Assembly (NCBI GenBank): GCA_019454045.1
Contig: SKCR01032772.1
Location: 1-64,000 of the forward strand
Source: Zanthoxylum bungeanum
Lineage: Eukaryota; Streptophyta; Magnoliopsida; Sapindales; Rutaceae
Direction of reading: 5' to 3'
DNA: 64,000 nucleotides
Each line of letters opens with the position of its first letter. Position 1 is the first letter of the stretch. The notes under the pieces are model-generated. The model was not told where the DNA came from. It saw only the letters and a program-made list of their open reading frames with translations, and searched no databases. The translations under genes and the position numbers were made by a program. Of this stretch, positions 11,127-21,857 are shown in pieces.

Positions 11127-12227
11127 TGAAAATTCGATTTTACACAAAGGTTCTGACCCTATGCGGAATTATAAACAATAAGCAGGACAAGTCCTGTTAC
11201 TGTTACTATGGATGAATAACAGGCAACCACAATAACCAACAAATAAAATATGCTGCAAATACTAAACCAATAACATGAATTAAAGTAGCAAATTAAATCA
11301 AACCACACAAAATTCAACGCAATGATTTTGGTGACGAAGTGGAAAACTCTTCCGAGTAAAAAACCACTCCGGGTATAGGCTACCACCCGAATCCACTATA
11401 TAGAAAAAAACTTACAGTGATGATCAAGACCTATGGTGGCAACTCCACCGACTCAAGTACCTCAATACTGTAAGAACTCAAGGCAACTCCTCAAGCCCGC
11501 GACCCACGGTTTTCTTCAGAACCTCTGAAGTCTCTGAGTAGATTATATCACCAATGACGCCTGAACTCTGACTACCAAACTTCCTCCTAAAGAACTCTAA
11601 AGGATTAGGGAATTTGGGTTAAGTTGTGTTGAAGGTTTATCAAAGATTTGATTTCACCAAACAAATAGAAGACATGAGATTCAAAGAGTCTTCAAGGTGA
11701 AATCAAGAGAGTTGAAAGCTTTGAGAGTATTTGGCTCAAGAGAAATATGCTTCAACTAATGAGAATGGCGGCTAAGGGTTATATTTATAGGTAGGGTGAA
11801 AAACTAGGGTTTTGCAGGCCAAAAACGCGTTCAGATGCGACTGGCGTTCGAACGGTTTATCGAACGCTTCACGAACGCGTGCCCACTGGAAAGACTCGTT
11901 CGAACGGCCATCGAACGCACAACGAACGGATGCTCTCTGGAATGATCTCGTTCGAACCCACCAAGAACGTGACTCAAACATTTGCTCTCTGGAATGCTCC
12001 CGTTCGAACCCAATAAAGAACGTGCCACTAACTCCACACGTTCGAACCCAAAAACGAACGCAGCACTAACGCCAATCGTTCGAACACTGCAACGAACGCA
12101 CCACGAATGCATGTCTGATGCACATCAGCCAGAAACCAGTCCAATTGCACAAAGATCTTCAAGAAAGATTACAACTCAATTGAACTTGTTTTGTCACGGA
12201 CACATGCCAATAAAAATGGAACTCACA
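11127..12227 (-). repeat. TR-GAG 5' LTR
   Basis: 1101 bp, the partner of 6405-7506 with only scattered substitutions, so the insertion is recent relative to the copia host. It carries the CGTTCGAAC motif cluster (about 11828-12115) upstream of the TATA-like box. Confidence 0.9.
11782..11790 (-). promoter_or_regulatory. TATA-like box of TR-GAG 5' LTR
   Basis: Reverse complement CTATAAATA. The CGTTCGAAC-rich block lies about 40-330 bp upstream in the sense direction, an enhancer-like position. The same box is at 7071-7079 in the other LTR. Confidence 0.55.
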
Positions 12228-12232
12228 AGGAT

Positions 12233-13677
12233 GAAATGGATCATTTTTAGGATTGAGAGATCGACTACCATGTGAGTACTTAATAGATGAACATTATCCA
12301 TGTTGAAGCATGTTAGAATCTTCTTAATATATGCAAACTGATTGATAAATACTTCGTCAGTTTTATGCTCAATCTGCAAGCTAAAATAATATTTCGTTTT
12401 TCCCAAGTCTTCCATCTCAAATTCTTTTTTCAAATATTCAGCAGTTTGTAAAAGCTTTTCAGGAATTCTAATTAAGTTAATGTCATCGATATATACTGTT
12501 ATAATAGCAAGTCTAGATTCAGACTTTCTAATAAATACGCATGGGCAGATATGATCATTTATGTATAATTCCTTCATCAAATATTCACTCAAACGATTGT
12601 ATCACATGCGTTCAGATTATTTTAATTCATATAAAGATTGTTGTAACTTGATTGAACATAATTTACTATCATTTTATTTATATGCTTCATGCATTTTCAA
12701 TCCTTCAGTGATTTTAATATAATTATCAATGTCAAATGACCTAAATATCCATGCATACATCAAATCTTTTATAGACTGCCAAACTTATTAAAAGTTGAAA
12801 CATAATAGTATTACCTTTATAGTCAATATTAGGTCTCCACAGGAAACCTCACACGCGCTTTATATGTAATTATCTCATTATATATATTACGTTTCTTTAT
12901 GAATACACATTTATATCCAATAGATTTAACATCTTCAAGTGTCTGGACTACAAGCCCAAATACTTAATGTTTGGCTAAAGAAATCAATCTTTCTTGAATT
13001 GCTTCTTCCCATTGAAGCCAATCATATATTTGTCTACATTTATCGACAATTTGAGGCTTAAAATCATTTGTAATTTGAGTAGCTACTGTGAACGCAAATA
13101 CATTATCGATGACTAATTCATTACGATCTCACATTTCTTTTGTATACATATAATTTGTAAACTTTTTCTCTTTAGAAGCTTTTATCTCTTCAGGGGTCAC
13201 TATTTCTTCTGGAACTATTATTATAAGAATGTGGGTGTATTTATAGCTCGAGCATTATTTGTAACAATATCATGATCTTTTATTTTCCTCTTCTGGGGAA
13301 TAATATCTTTTGAACCAAATGGTCTGTCACGCTTCTAACGTGTAACAGATAATCCATTAGCTGCTTTTACACTAGATTGTTCAACAAGAACAATCACTCG
13401 GGTTAGTGTATTAACAACTAGTATATGTGACTTGATTACTTTTGATGTCTGTATAAATACATCACGTAATTGATTTGTAATTTGCTGCAAATGAACTATC
13501 ATTCACACTTCATTTTCACATTGATTGGTGCGAGAATCTAAATGAGACATAGTAAAAACTTTATAAGAAAATGTATGGCTTACTTCGGGAAGCTTCATTT
13601 CTTTCTTTTAAAGAGAGGAAAATTATCTCATTTAAATGGAAATATGTAAAAAGATAATTTATTAGAAGTTCCAATTG
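12233..13677 (-). pseudogene. Copia integrase tail and reverse transcriptase remnant
   Basis: Read on the minus strand from about 13560, the linker typical of plant copia polyproteins appears: SLDSRTNQCENEV, then QQITNQLRDVF, KSHI, and KRDRPFGSKD followed by PQKRK. RT follows (13150-12900) as IYDWLQWEEAIQERLISLAK, then VFGLVVQTLEDVKSIGYKCV, and after a gap the catalytic YIDD near 12490 and EFEMEDLGK. Several stops and at least one frameshift (the STHMVVRSL-like segment just before 12233) show it is dead. It continues at 6399 beyond the TR-GAG insertion. Confidence 0.85.
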
Positions 13678-14722
13678 CTAAAAAGTAGGGGTGACAAAAC
13701 GAATAAACGAATCGAATTCGTGACAAATACTAAACGAATCGAATCGTAATGCACTAAATTCGAATTCGATTCGTTTAATAAATGAATATTCGTATTCGAT
13801 TCGTTTAAATAAAATTAAACGAATTGAATCGAATTTGATTATTTTAATAAACGAATATTTGTATTCGATTCGTTTATTCGTTTAATAAAAATAAATACGA
13901 AATCAGTGGAATATTCATTGTTCTAGATTAAAAATTCTTACAACAAGCATATTCATTGTTATAGATTAAAAATCCTTAAATAAGCTATTTAATCATTGTA
14001 ATTTGGTAAGAAAAATGATGAATCCAGAAACATTATTTTTGAAACAAACAAACAAATATTCATGGAAATCTTCTCAATCAATACTTGAAATCAAAACTAT
14101 GAAATCTGATGAGTGGTTTTCGAACGCTCTAAACGGAGCTGTTGGTGTCGTTTTGAATCAAGGGTTTCTGGATTCTGCTGGAGTCGCTGTTTGTCGAGAT
14201 TCATGCGGAGGAGAGTGTCAAGGTGCAAAATTAATTTGGGTAGATGAATATTAGTGGTGGTGGGCGAAAGCTGCAACAAGAAGATGGGTTTGTGGTATTG
14301 TCGTGGGGAGAAACTCAGAAAAGAAGAGACAGCTTATATAGTGAGATTTGAGAGAGAGTTTTAGGTTTAGGTTTAGAATTTTTCTTTTATATAGTTAATT
14401 TTTTAGGTTATAAGTATCTAATTACTAAAATATCATTCTTCTTAAATACTTTAGTACAAAAATTACAATGGTTAATTTGTAATATAATTAAATGGATATT
14501 AAACTAATTGAATTCATATTCGATTTGTTTAATAAACGAATTCTAAACGAATAAACGAATTGACAAGTTTAAATTCGGATTCGATTCATTTAATAAACGA
14601 ATCGAATCGAATTGACCAATTTATTAAACGAATCCATTTTTCCAAACTCATATTCGCTTTAAAGCGAATCGAATCGAACGAATAAACGAATCCTGACTCA
14701 AATTACCACCCCTACTAAAAAG
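13678..14722. mobile_element. Non-autonomous hAT element, 1.03 kb, TSD CTAAAAAG
   Basis: The element is 13686-14714. Perfect 8-bp target duplications CTAAAAAG lie at 13678-13685 and 14715-14722. Both ends start TAGGGGTG in inverted orientation, the hallmark hAT terminus. Each subterminal region (13700-13900, 14510-14700) is filled with AAACGAATCGAAT-type repeats in opposite orientation, so the single strand could fold back extensively. The core has only short open frames (the longest 83 codons at 14003-14254) without transposase motifs. It interrupts the copia integrase region. Confidence 0.88.
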
Positions 14723-15310
14723 ATTATGGCGCTTTTCAGGGCCTTCAATTAGGTCAGTATGACCATATATGGTATATAGTTTTGCTCCAGACAATATTAA
14801 TATTTAGAAGTAAAACATAAACAACGCACACAATATAAAGTACTAATTGGCATCTAATTTTTCTCTCTTTAGTTTCAAAGAGATTCGACATATTAAGGTA
14901 AACAAGATCTGCTGGATCTTTAGTCACTCTAGTGTTTCTTATCTGCCGGTTATATATATTTTTATTACTTTATCATCATGGGGATCCGTGACTATTTTCA
15001 GGATATTAATCATGCCATTCTTTATCATTTACATATCCATTATGATAGATTTTACATCACTTTAAGGATATTAAATATTGTATTCCAATCAAAAAAATTT
15101 CAATTCACAATTCAGCTGTGAATAATATAGATAAAGTGAGTTAAAAACTCAATAATAGCAGACCAAAATGTTCTTTTATATAGTAGAATAGCTTCAAACT
15201 GTCTTGTAAAATATGGCAGAGGAAAATATTCATCCATCAGAGATAATTTTATTTTCCTTATGTACATTCCAAGCACTAGTGTGGATTCACATTTCAATAT
15301 TTATACCCCA
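14723..15310 (-). pseudogene. Copia pre-integrase region remnant
   Basis: Heavily decayed. A minus-strand stretch near 15030-14970 reads KEWHD then a stop, then PENSHGSP, resembling the copia 'LWHDRLGHPG...IIENSHGHP' zinc-finger region preceding integrase. The rest has stops in all frames. Position between the protease remnant (29.6 kb) and the integrase tail (13.5 kb) supports the call. Confidence 0.45.
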
Positions 15311-15968
15311 TGTAGGCATTGCATTTTCGCATGTGAAACCCGATGATGAGTCTCATTTGGAGGCACTACCTTTTGAGTCATGAAAGCCGCGGGAAACGGA
15401 TATCGGAAGGGGAAATTCAGGATAAACAAGCTCACTGTCTTCGTTGGTGCTGCGTTCGTTACTTCGTTCGAACCTCGTGCAGATTGCGGACGTTCGTGCC
15501 GCGTGCGATGAGGCGTTCGAACGGAGCCGGTAATTCTGGTTTTGCTGCTAGCCTCACACCCCAGCCCATTTAGCTCCCCAAAGCCCATAAAACACATCCC
15601 AAATTAAATAAATAAATATTAAATTAAATATTAAACATTAAAATAAAACATTTAAACCATTTACCAATTAAAATAACAATTACCAACTTAAATAAAATCA
15701 TGCCTAATATAAATGAATCAAATATATTTATACTAAAACTAAAAATAAGATTTGCCTAATTAAAATCAATCTTAACCAATTAAAGCCAATCATATATTTG
15801 ACTTCCTAATTCAATAAGATATCCACCAATTTAAAAGTTTTGACTTCCTAATCTAAACCAAATTTGTCCCCCCCTCAATCTTTGACTTTCCTTGCTAAAC
15901 ACCAAATCATATCCCTCTTAATGACAAAATCCCTTCCTTGTGACACAAGGCCAAACCCTACCTCTCCT

Positions 15969-15977
15969 CTATATAAA
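15969..15977 (+). promoter_or_regulatory. TATA box of Ty3 5' LTR
   Basis: CTATATAAA in a pyrimidine-rich context; the same box is at 26934-26942 in the 3' LTR. A start about 30 bp downstream would put the 92-nt modules, the hairpins and the 53-bp array in the transcript. Confidence 0.6.
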
Positions 15978-16590
15978 CATGACTAAACCAAGGCCATCCC
16001 GCCTCTCCAATCTCTCTAGCTTATACACCCAATTCACACAAGAATTATAGCAAGAAATCCTAGACACCAAAACAATCCCTCTCACACCACCGAAAATCAC
16101 ACCAAAACAATCCCTAACCACCACCGAAAATCCTCCCCAAACAGTCCCCAAAATCCAAAAACAGTAACACAAAAAAACAGCATAGATAACCTTAAGAATA
16201 ATCATATATAATTGCATTAAAAAACCCACACAAACTTGGAATAGGTTATTGAAAACGTTGAAACAGGTAGCCCGTGCGGGAGCGAGCAGCAAAACAGGAG
16301 CAAATAGGAGCAGAACGGAGTTCGAATCGTAAGCAAAGCAGCGAAGCAGTGAGCTAGGACGTTGAACCAGTGGACCAGAAAGTTGCGGAGCCTTACCCCC
16401 CTTTCGATTTCCGTGGAACGCGAGTCCGAGAGACGGCTTAAAAGGTTAGACCTGAGGGTATCTTTCACACTTATTCTCATTTTACTTTCTGGTCATTTAT
16501 TTTGATTATATTTTCTGTATTTGTGGTATATGTTGTGTGTATGATGTATGTTGTGGGTATTGGATGAATGAGAGATGTGTCAACTCTCGC

Positions 16591-16682
16591 GGTATATCGG
16601 ATGGAAACCCGGACATAAATTTCATAGCCGATTCCGAATGGACGGTAATATGATCTGTACTCGGGCCACAACTCCACGTACC
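16591..16682 (+). other. 92-nt putative structured RNA module, 5' LTR copy 1
   Basis: Proposed fold (module numbering 1-92): 1-5 with 88-92; 12-15 with 83-86; 18-21 (CCCG) with 72-75 (CGGG); 32-36 (TCATA) with 59-63 (TATGA); 37-40 (GCCG) with 53-56 (CGGT); an ATT/AAT apical stem. Compared with copy 2, pairs 21/72, 32/63 and 34/61 change on both sides while remaining paired. Likely present in the element's RNA, since it lies downstream of the LTR TATA box. Confidence 0.7.
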
Positions 16683-16779
16683 GCTTGGGCAAACGGCACA
16701 TCTTTCTTTCGTTGTGTTGCTCTTGTTTATTTAGTTTTCTTACTTAATTCAATATGTCGTTAGTTATGCATGATTCAAC

Positions 16780-17230
16780 CAGGCGCATGGGCTTAGTGAG
16801 TTAGTCCAAAGGTCCTCCATTTAGGAGACAAAGAGCCGAAAAGGCCACCTTCGTGACACTACTTCGCCGTGCCGGTTGATGTATGTTCGGTTGGACGCTA
16901 GATACGTTCAATCGGGCATACTTAGTTTAATATTATTATTATCTTTTTTTCGTATGAGTCAATCGAGCGCATGGGCTTAGTAAGTGTGACGTGAAATCCC
17001 CTATGGGGAGAGGCTAAAAGCCCTTTACCACGATGCTTTGCCGCGCCGGTTGATGTGTGTTCAGATTGGACGTAAGATGTGTTCAATCGGGCATACTTGG
17101 TTGACATGATTGGTTCTATTCTTGTATGTGTAATGTGATGCGCATGAGCTTAGTATGTTGGTCTAAAGGTCCTCTCTTTGAGAGATCAAGAGCCCCAAAA
17201 GGTCACCTTTATGCAGTAGTACTTCGCCGC
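16780..17230 (+). repeat. Three degenerate tandem repeats with conserved hairpins in 5' LTR
   Basis: Units begin at GCGCATG (about 16781, 16964, 17139). Each holds a short hairpin pair whose sequence varies but pairing persists: CTCC/GGAG (16815-16827), CCCC/GGGG (16998-17008), CTCTC/GAGAG (17172-17184), each followed by an A-loop hairpin (GCC/GGC at 16835-16845; GGCT/AGCC at 17012-17022; a weaker CC/GG in unit 3). Units 1 and 2 also end in a 17-bp hairpin (16881-16921; 17055-17096). Confidence 0.75.
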
Positions 17231-17282
17231 GCCCCTTATTTTCTGTTTACGTATTACATCCCATTTTCATGCATCAGGTCCG

Positions 17283-17550
17283 TGTCCGTTCGAACGCGTT
17301 TGCAAACGCAACTCGAACGCGCATACATTTTGCCTTATCATGCATCAGGTCTCCTTCCGTTCGAACGCGTTTACGAACGCTACTCGAACGTGAGCATTCT
17401 GTTTCATTTCCGTTCGAACGCGTTTACGAACGCTACTCGAACGTGAGCATTCTGTTTCATTTCCGTTCGAACGCGTTTACGAACGCTACACGAACGTGAG
17501 CATTCTGTTTCATTTCCGTTCGAACGCGTTTACGAACGCTACACGAACGT
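17283..17550 (+). repeat. 53-bp tandem array with CGTTCGAACG motifs, 5' LTR
   Basis: GTTCGAACG occurs at 17359, 17412, 17465 and 17518, exactly 53 bp apart; a diverged first unit at 17287 is 72 bp upstream. Each unit carries CGTTCGAACGCGTTTACGAA plus a CGAACGTG. The array is open in two frames by chance and encodes nothing recognisable. Confidence 0.9.
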
Positions 17551-17684
17551 GCACACACTGAACTGAGTCTGTCTTATTATATTCATGCATATTTGCCTAT
17601 TGGTTGATCTTTCTTTTGTAAATGTGTCAATGTATCACCATTCATATGCTTGTGTCATGATAACATTTGAGTATTATTTCTTGC

Positions 17685-17776
17685 GGTATATCGGATGGAA
17701 ACCCAGACGTAAATTCCGTAGCCGATTCCGAATGGACGGTAGTGCGGTCTGTACTTGGGCTACAATTCCACGTACC
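17685..17776 (+). other. 92-nt putative structured RNA module, 5' LTR copy 2
   Basis: Same length and boundaries as copy 1, with 11 differences, all transitions. Helices read CCCA/TGGG, CCGTA/TGCGG and GCCG/CGGT. U-G pairing at positions 35/60 and 25/66 is possible only in plus-strand RNA. Confidence 0.7.
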
Positions 17777-18224
17777 ACTTGGAAAAGTGCCCATATGTGT
17801 GCTTGTATGGTTACCATGTATGCTTGTATGGTTTATGTGTGCTTGTGTTTTCCTGAATGTGATGTACAAAGTTGTATGTTCGTTGCTATCTTGATATATG
17901 TTAAGCATGCAATCTTATATATGAAATACATGTATATTTAGGCGCATATTTTATTTTATATATGTGAATTTAGAAGCATGATACCCTTAGAAATATTGTT
18001 ACTTCAGCTTGTTTAAATTATTATATAAATCTTTTCATTACAAGTGACATAAGTAAGGGACTATTCCGAACCCAACGGTTTGAGGTCTTCCCTTGCGAGG
18101 GGTGAGTGCGGCCTTAAATCTTTGTCCCGGGTCACACCGGGTGGCGACTCCATGTTATGTAATCCTTCCCAAACTAGGCCGCGAGCCTAGGAACGGCGTC
18201 GCTCAGGTCCTGTGTCCCACAGTC

Positions 18225-18242
18225 TGGCGACTCCACTGGGGA
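18225..18242 (+). other. Ty3 primer-binding site
   Basis: TGGCGACTCCACTGGGGA begins three bases after the 5' LTR, the expected position and style for a plant Ty3 primer-binding site; the matching tRNA was not determined. Confidence 0.75.
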
Positions 18243-19381
18243 TGTGAGAATTGGCCCCGAAATATTGTCTTGTAATGAGTGGATTTATGTTTTAATTGGC
18301 CATGTCTATAGTGGATAAGTGAGGGTTTAATCAAGGGCACTTTAAGGCTAGGTAATGGTTTGGTGTCTTCCTTCACTCACTACCTTTCTAGAAGGAAAAG
18401 CTGTGAGGATACCTACATGACCATCTACTTGTAGCCTTTGTGATGGACTAATTTGGAGGACTCGTTGTTTATTCCTGACACCAAGCGATAAGAGCCTAAG
18501 AGGCTTGGGTACTTAAGTGAGCCTCGCTCCACCTTCCCTCTGGGGAATCTACAACGGGAAATCCATTTGACAGTCCGTCACACACCATAGCTCATTGGCA
18601 CGTACCTTAGTGTATAAAAAGGGATACGCTCACTTGGTCACTTGAACCCTTGAGTGGGGAGACCTAGTTGTGGGCTATCCTTCGCCAGTGAGAGCCTTTG
18701 TCCATACTCTTGCAAACCACCCATAGACTGGTTTATATGGTTGTTAAAGTAGCAATTATTTCCTTGAGTATGTGCTTGTGGACCATCCTCATTTGGATGC
18801 AGTTGGACTATTGTCAGAAATGCGGGCTTGCTGGGCCATTTAAACTGGGGCAAGTTCGTACTGTATGACTATTAGGCCCAAGGCTTCTGAAATGTTGATG
18901 GGCCATTATGAAAAAAATTATTATGTTGTTTGCATTATCTCCCTTCTATGCTTATGTTTGGGAACATCACCGTTTGGATCCATTTGGACCATTTGTCATG
19001 GGATATGGGCTTGTTGGGCCATTTAAACTGGGACAAGAACGTATTTCATGACTATTGGGCCAAAAGCTTCTAAGTGATTGATGGGCCACCTTGTGCTTGT
19101 TTTCGGAATATTATCATTTGGATTTAGTTGGGCTCTTTGCCGTAAGACATGAACTCGTTGTGCCATTTAACTGGGACGGGTTCACCCTTATGACAATGTC
19201 CCAAAAGCTTCTAAAATGATAATAGGCCGATTTGTTTGAGAATTTTATTTGATTTAATATATGTTATATATTCTTATGCATATCATGCATACATATACCC
19301 TGTTAACATCCTTGTGTCTTAAAAGACACCATAGATACCGTTTGGGTTAGAGAAGGAACCAGACTCACTAAAAGAACAAGT
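18243..19381 (+). other. Ty3 5' leader with three degenerate repeats
   Basis: Untranslated leader between primer site and gag. Three related blocks (about 18770-18905, 18950-19090, 19092-19230) share 'tttggat', 'ttgttgggccatttaa', 'ctggga' and 'aagcttct', spaced roughly 140-185 bp. No open frame of note. Confidence 0.65.
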
Positions 19382-20355
19382 ATGAGTGAATCCGATAATG
19401 AGGTGTCCCGTATGGATCAGTTAGAGAATGGTCTCGCCAAGATCACTGAACAGTTGCAGGCTTTGACTACTGCTATGGCTGGTATAGCTGGGTCTCGTGC
19501 CGGGGTTAATTCTGGGGATGTGAGGCAAGAGGAATCTCCGAACAGATTGGGGGATGATCCCCGCTTTTGATGATGATATGGCAGAGTATGCAGCAGGCAG
19601 AGTATCTGGGTCTCAGACAGAGTTGCAGAAACTTCGGGATCAGGTTGAGTCAGTTACCCGCAAGATGAGGGGTAAGAATGAGGATCTGCTGGATTATGAC
19701 ACATTGACTTTTGAGGAACAGTTGCCAGCACAGTTCAAGATGCCAGATATGGCGCTAAGTTCAACGGGAATGGGGATCCGAGGGTGCATCTCCGACAGTT
19801 TGTATCAGTCATGAGTTCAGTTGGCTTGTCTCAGCGCCAGGTGCAGAAAATGTTTGGAATGTCGCTTGAAGGGGCTCCCGTGGTATGGTACCACAGTTTG
19901 GAGAAGAAGGTGAAGAAGATTGGAGGGAGTTAGCTGATGCCTTCCTGAAACAGTATGTCACTGACTTGGAGATCGACTTGTCACTCCGTGATCTGGAGAA
20001 TGTTAAGCAGAAAGCGGAGGAGAGTTTTAAGGAGTATGTGGACCGGTGGAGGGGTCAATTATTGAAAATGCAGACTAGGCCTTCGGAGAAGGATCAGATC
20101 AAGATGATCATCAAGGGCACCAAGCCCTCCATTTATGGCAAGTTGAGGAGGATGACCTCCATGATTGCAGACTTTCGGCAGTTGAGGGAAACTGTCATGG
20201 ATATTGAGGAAGAAGAGGCCGAGAATAGAAAATTCTATGGTCTAAACAGGAGGCCCATTGGGGGAACATCGGGAACAAAGCCCGTTTCTGCTGAAGTTGC
20301 TGCTATCCGGAACAGGCAGTTTTCCAATTGGGAAGGCCCCTGTCTAAGGTGCTAG
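19382..20355 (+). pseudogene. gag: Ty3 Tat gag (frameshifted)
   Basis: Starts with ATG at 19382 (MSESDNEVSRMDQLENGLAK, coiled-coil-like). The reading frame shifts near 19560 and again near 19890. The core retrotransposon gag region appears as HLRQFVSVMSSVGLSQRQ then EGAPVVWYHSLEKK, then, in another frame, FLKQYVTDLEIDLSLRDLEN, SFKEYVDRWRGQLLKMQTRP and KGTKPSIYGKLRRMTSM. This is the particle-forming protein. Three frames are needed to read it, so no full-length gag could be made from the sequence as given; some shifts may be sequencing errors. Confidence 0.85.
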
Positions 20356-21857
20356 AGAAGTTGAAGAGGCAAGGGCTTTTAAAACCCTTGGATACCAAAC
20401 CATTACCCAATCCCCTACCACCACATTTTAACCTAAGCCTTTATTGCCACTTCCACCAACAAAAAGGCCATGACACCGACAACTGCGCCCGACTCCGCCA
20501 TGAAATCCAAGACCTCATAGACTCCAAGAAAATACCCAACCCAGAAACAGAACAGCCCGATACACACAGAAACCCCTTACCTAACTACCGTGCCGTACCA
20601 CCACCAGCCTATATGATCAATTCTGGCCTTCCAGAAGACCTTGTCCTAAAATCCTTTCACCCTCAAGCCTTTTGCCTGGGAATCTGGGATAGCACTAGTG
20701 AGGATGAGTTTGAGCAGAAGGACTTTTGGCTTGATTTCTCTAGCAGCGATGAGGAGGAAGTAAGGGGAATGACACGTAGCGGTCGTTTTTATAATGATAT
20801 GGCGGAAAAGGGTAAGGAAGCTTTGACAGATGGTAGAGAAGTGGTTGAGGCTGCAGAAAATACTGAAGGGGATATAGTGCTGAGGCAATTGAGGAAGACT
20901 AGAGCACAAGTCAGTATCTGGGAACTATTATGTGCATCTCGGGAGCATAGACAGGCTATGGTTGAGGCCTTGAGCAAGATCGTGGTACCGGAGGATGCCA
21001 ACCCCGCAATGTTTGTTGGGTCAGTTCAGAAGGAAGCTTTGCAGATATCCTTTTCTGAGGATGATCTCCCACCGGAGGGGAGGAATCATAATAGGCCTCT
21101 ATTTATCAGGGCCGAAGTGAGGGGCAAGAAAACTTCATGTGTGATGGTGGATGACGGTTCGTCCATCAATGTGTGCCCATTGAAAATTCTGGCAAGATTG
21201 GGTATGAAAGCAACAGACTTGGACCCCTCCAGTATGACTATTAAAGCTTATGATGACAGTAAGCGAGGAGTTGAGGGTACCTTTGTGGCTATGGTCAAAG
21301 TAGGGCCGATTGAAGATGAGGTCGAGTTCACAGTGCTGGACATCCCAGCCACTTTTGCCTTATTGCTGGGAAGGCCTTGGTTTCACAAGCTTGGGGGCGT
21401 GCCTTCCACTTTGCATCAGATGATCAGATTCCCGTATGAGGGAGAGATTGTTACCATCCGGGCTGAGTTAGATAATGCCGTGGCTGCCTTGGAGATACTA
21501 CCTTTCACAAGGTTCCAGGTATCAGCCACTTTTGAGGAGTGGGTGGATCCTAGGGTGGCTAGGATTATGGAGAAGATGAAGTTTGAGCCGGGTAAAGGTT
21601 CAAAGTTGCCGGATTTCAGAGGACAGACTACTCGGAAGGGTTTGGGGTACAAATCTGACGAAGAAAAGCCGAAGGTCAAGAAAAAGGGCCTGAAACTGAT
21701 GGAGTGCTTTGTGAAAGCTTCAGGGTATCAAGGAGAGCCTGAACCTGTGAAAGTCAATGGGATTGTGGTGCCTGGGTTTGAGATCTTCCAGGATTTGTTG
21801 GGTGAGAAACCATTGACTGGGAAGCTGTGGAAACAGAGATTTGGGAGGAGGAATTGA
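20328..21857 (+). pseudogene. Ty3 Tat gag tail and aspartic protease
   Basis: One 509-codon frame. Near residues 45-65 a CHFHQQKGHDTDNC motif is the divergent zinc-knuckle-like motif of Tat gag-pro. The protease follows about residue 275 with VMVDDGSSINVCP (DDGSS is the usual Tat variant of D-S/T-G) and the partner hydrophobic-hydrophobic-G block FALLLGRPWFHKLGG near residue 345. Near residue 420 MEKMKFEPGKG precedes a glycine-rich G-patch-like segment. The frame overlaps gag upstream by 28 bp and RT downstream by 31 bp in other frames; whether these are programmed shifts or indels is unclear. Confidence 0.85.

Larger units (their letters stand above)
6400..12232 (-). mobile_element. Gag-only LTR retrotransposon (TR-GAG type) with TSD AGGAT
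   Basis: The element is 6405-12227 (5.8 kb), oriented on the minus strand. Target duplications AGGAT lie at 6400-6404 and 12228-12232. The two 1.1-kb LTRs are very similar and have TG...CA ends. Next to the 5' LTR is the tRNA-iMet-type site TGGTATCAGAGC; next to the 3' LTR is an AAAGGGGGAGA polypurine tract. The interior encodes only a gag with two CCHC knuckles and no protease, RT or integrase, matching the TR-GAG class of non-autonomous plant elements, so it would need enzymes in trans. It sits inside the copia RT/RNase H region. Confidence 0.88.
15311..18221 (+). repeat. Ty3 Tat 5' LTR
   Basis: 2911 bp, unusually long. It contains CGTTCGAAC motifs (15448-15530), a TATA box (15969-15977), two 92-nt modules, three tandem copies of a hairpin-bearing repeat (16780-17230) and a 53-bp array (17283-17550). 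No coding region. Confidence 0.93.

Noticed and set aside
17283..17550. Regular short repeats reminiscent of a CRISPR array
   Set aside because: Units are contiguous 53-bp copies without unique spacers, inside a plant LTR.
16781..17776. Hammerhead ribozyme (retrozyme) in the Ty3 LTR
   Set aside because: No CTGATGA...GAAA core could be found near the hairpins or in the 92-nt module; folds differ.
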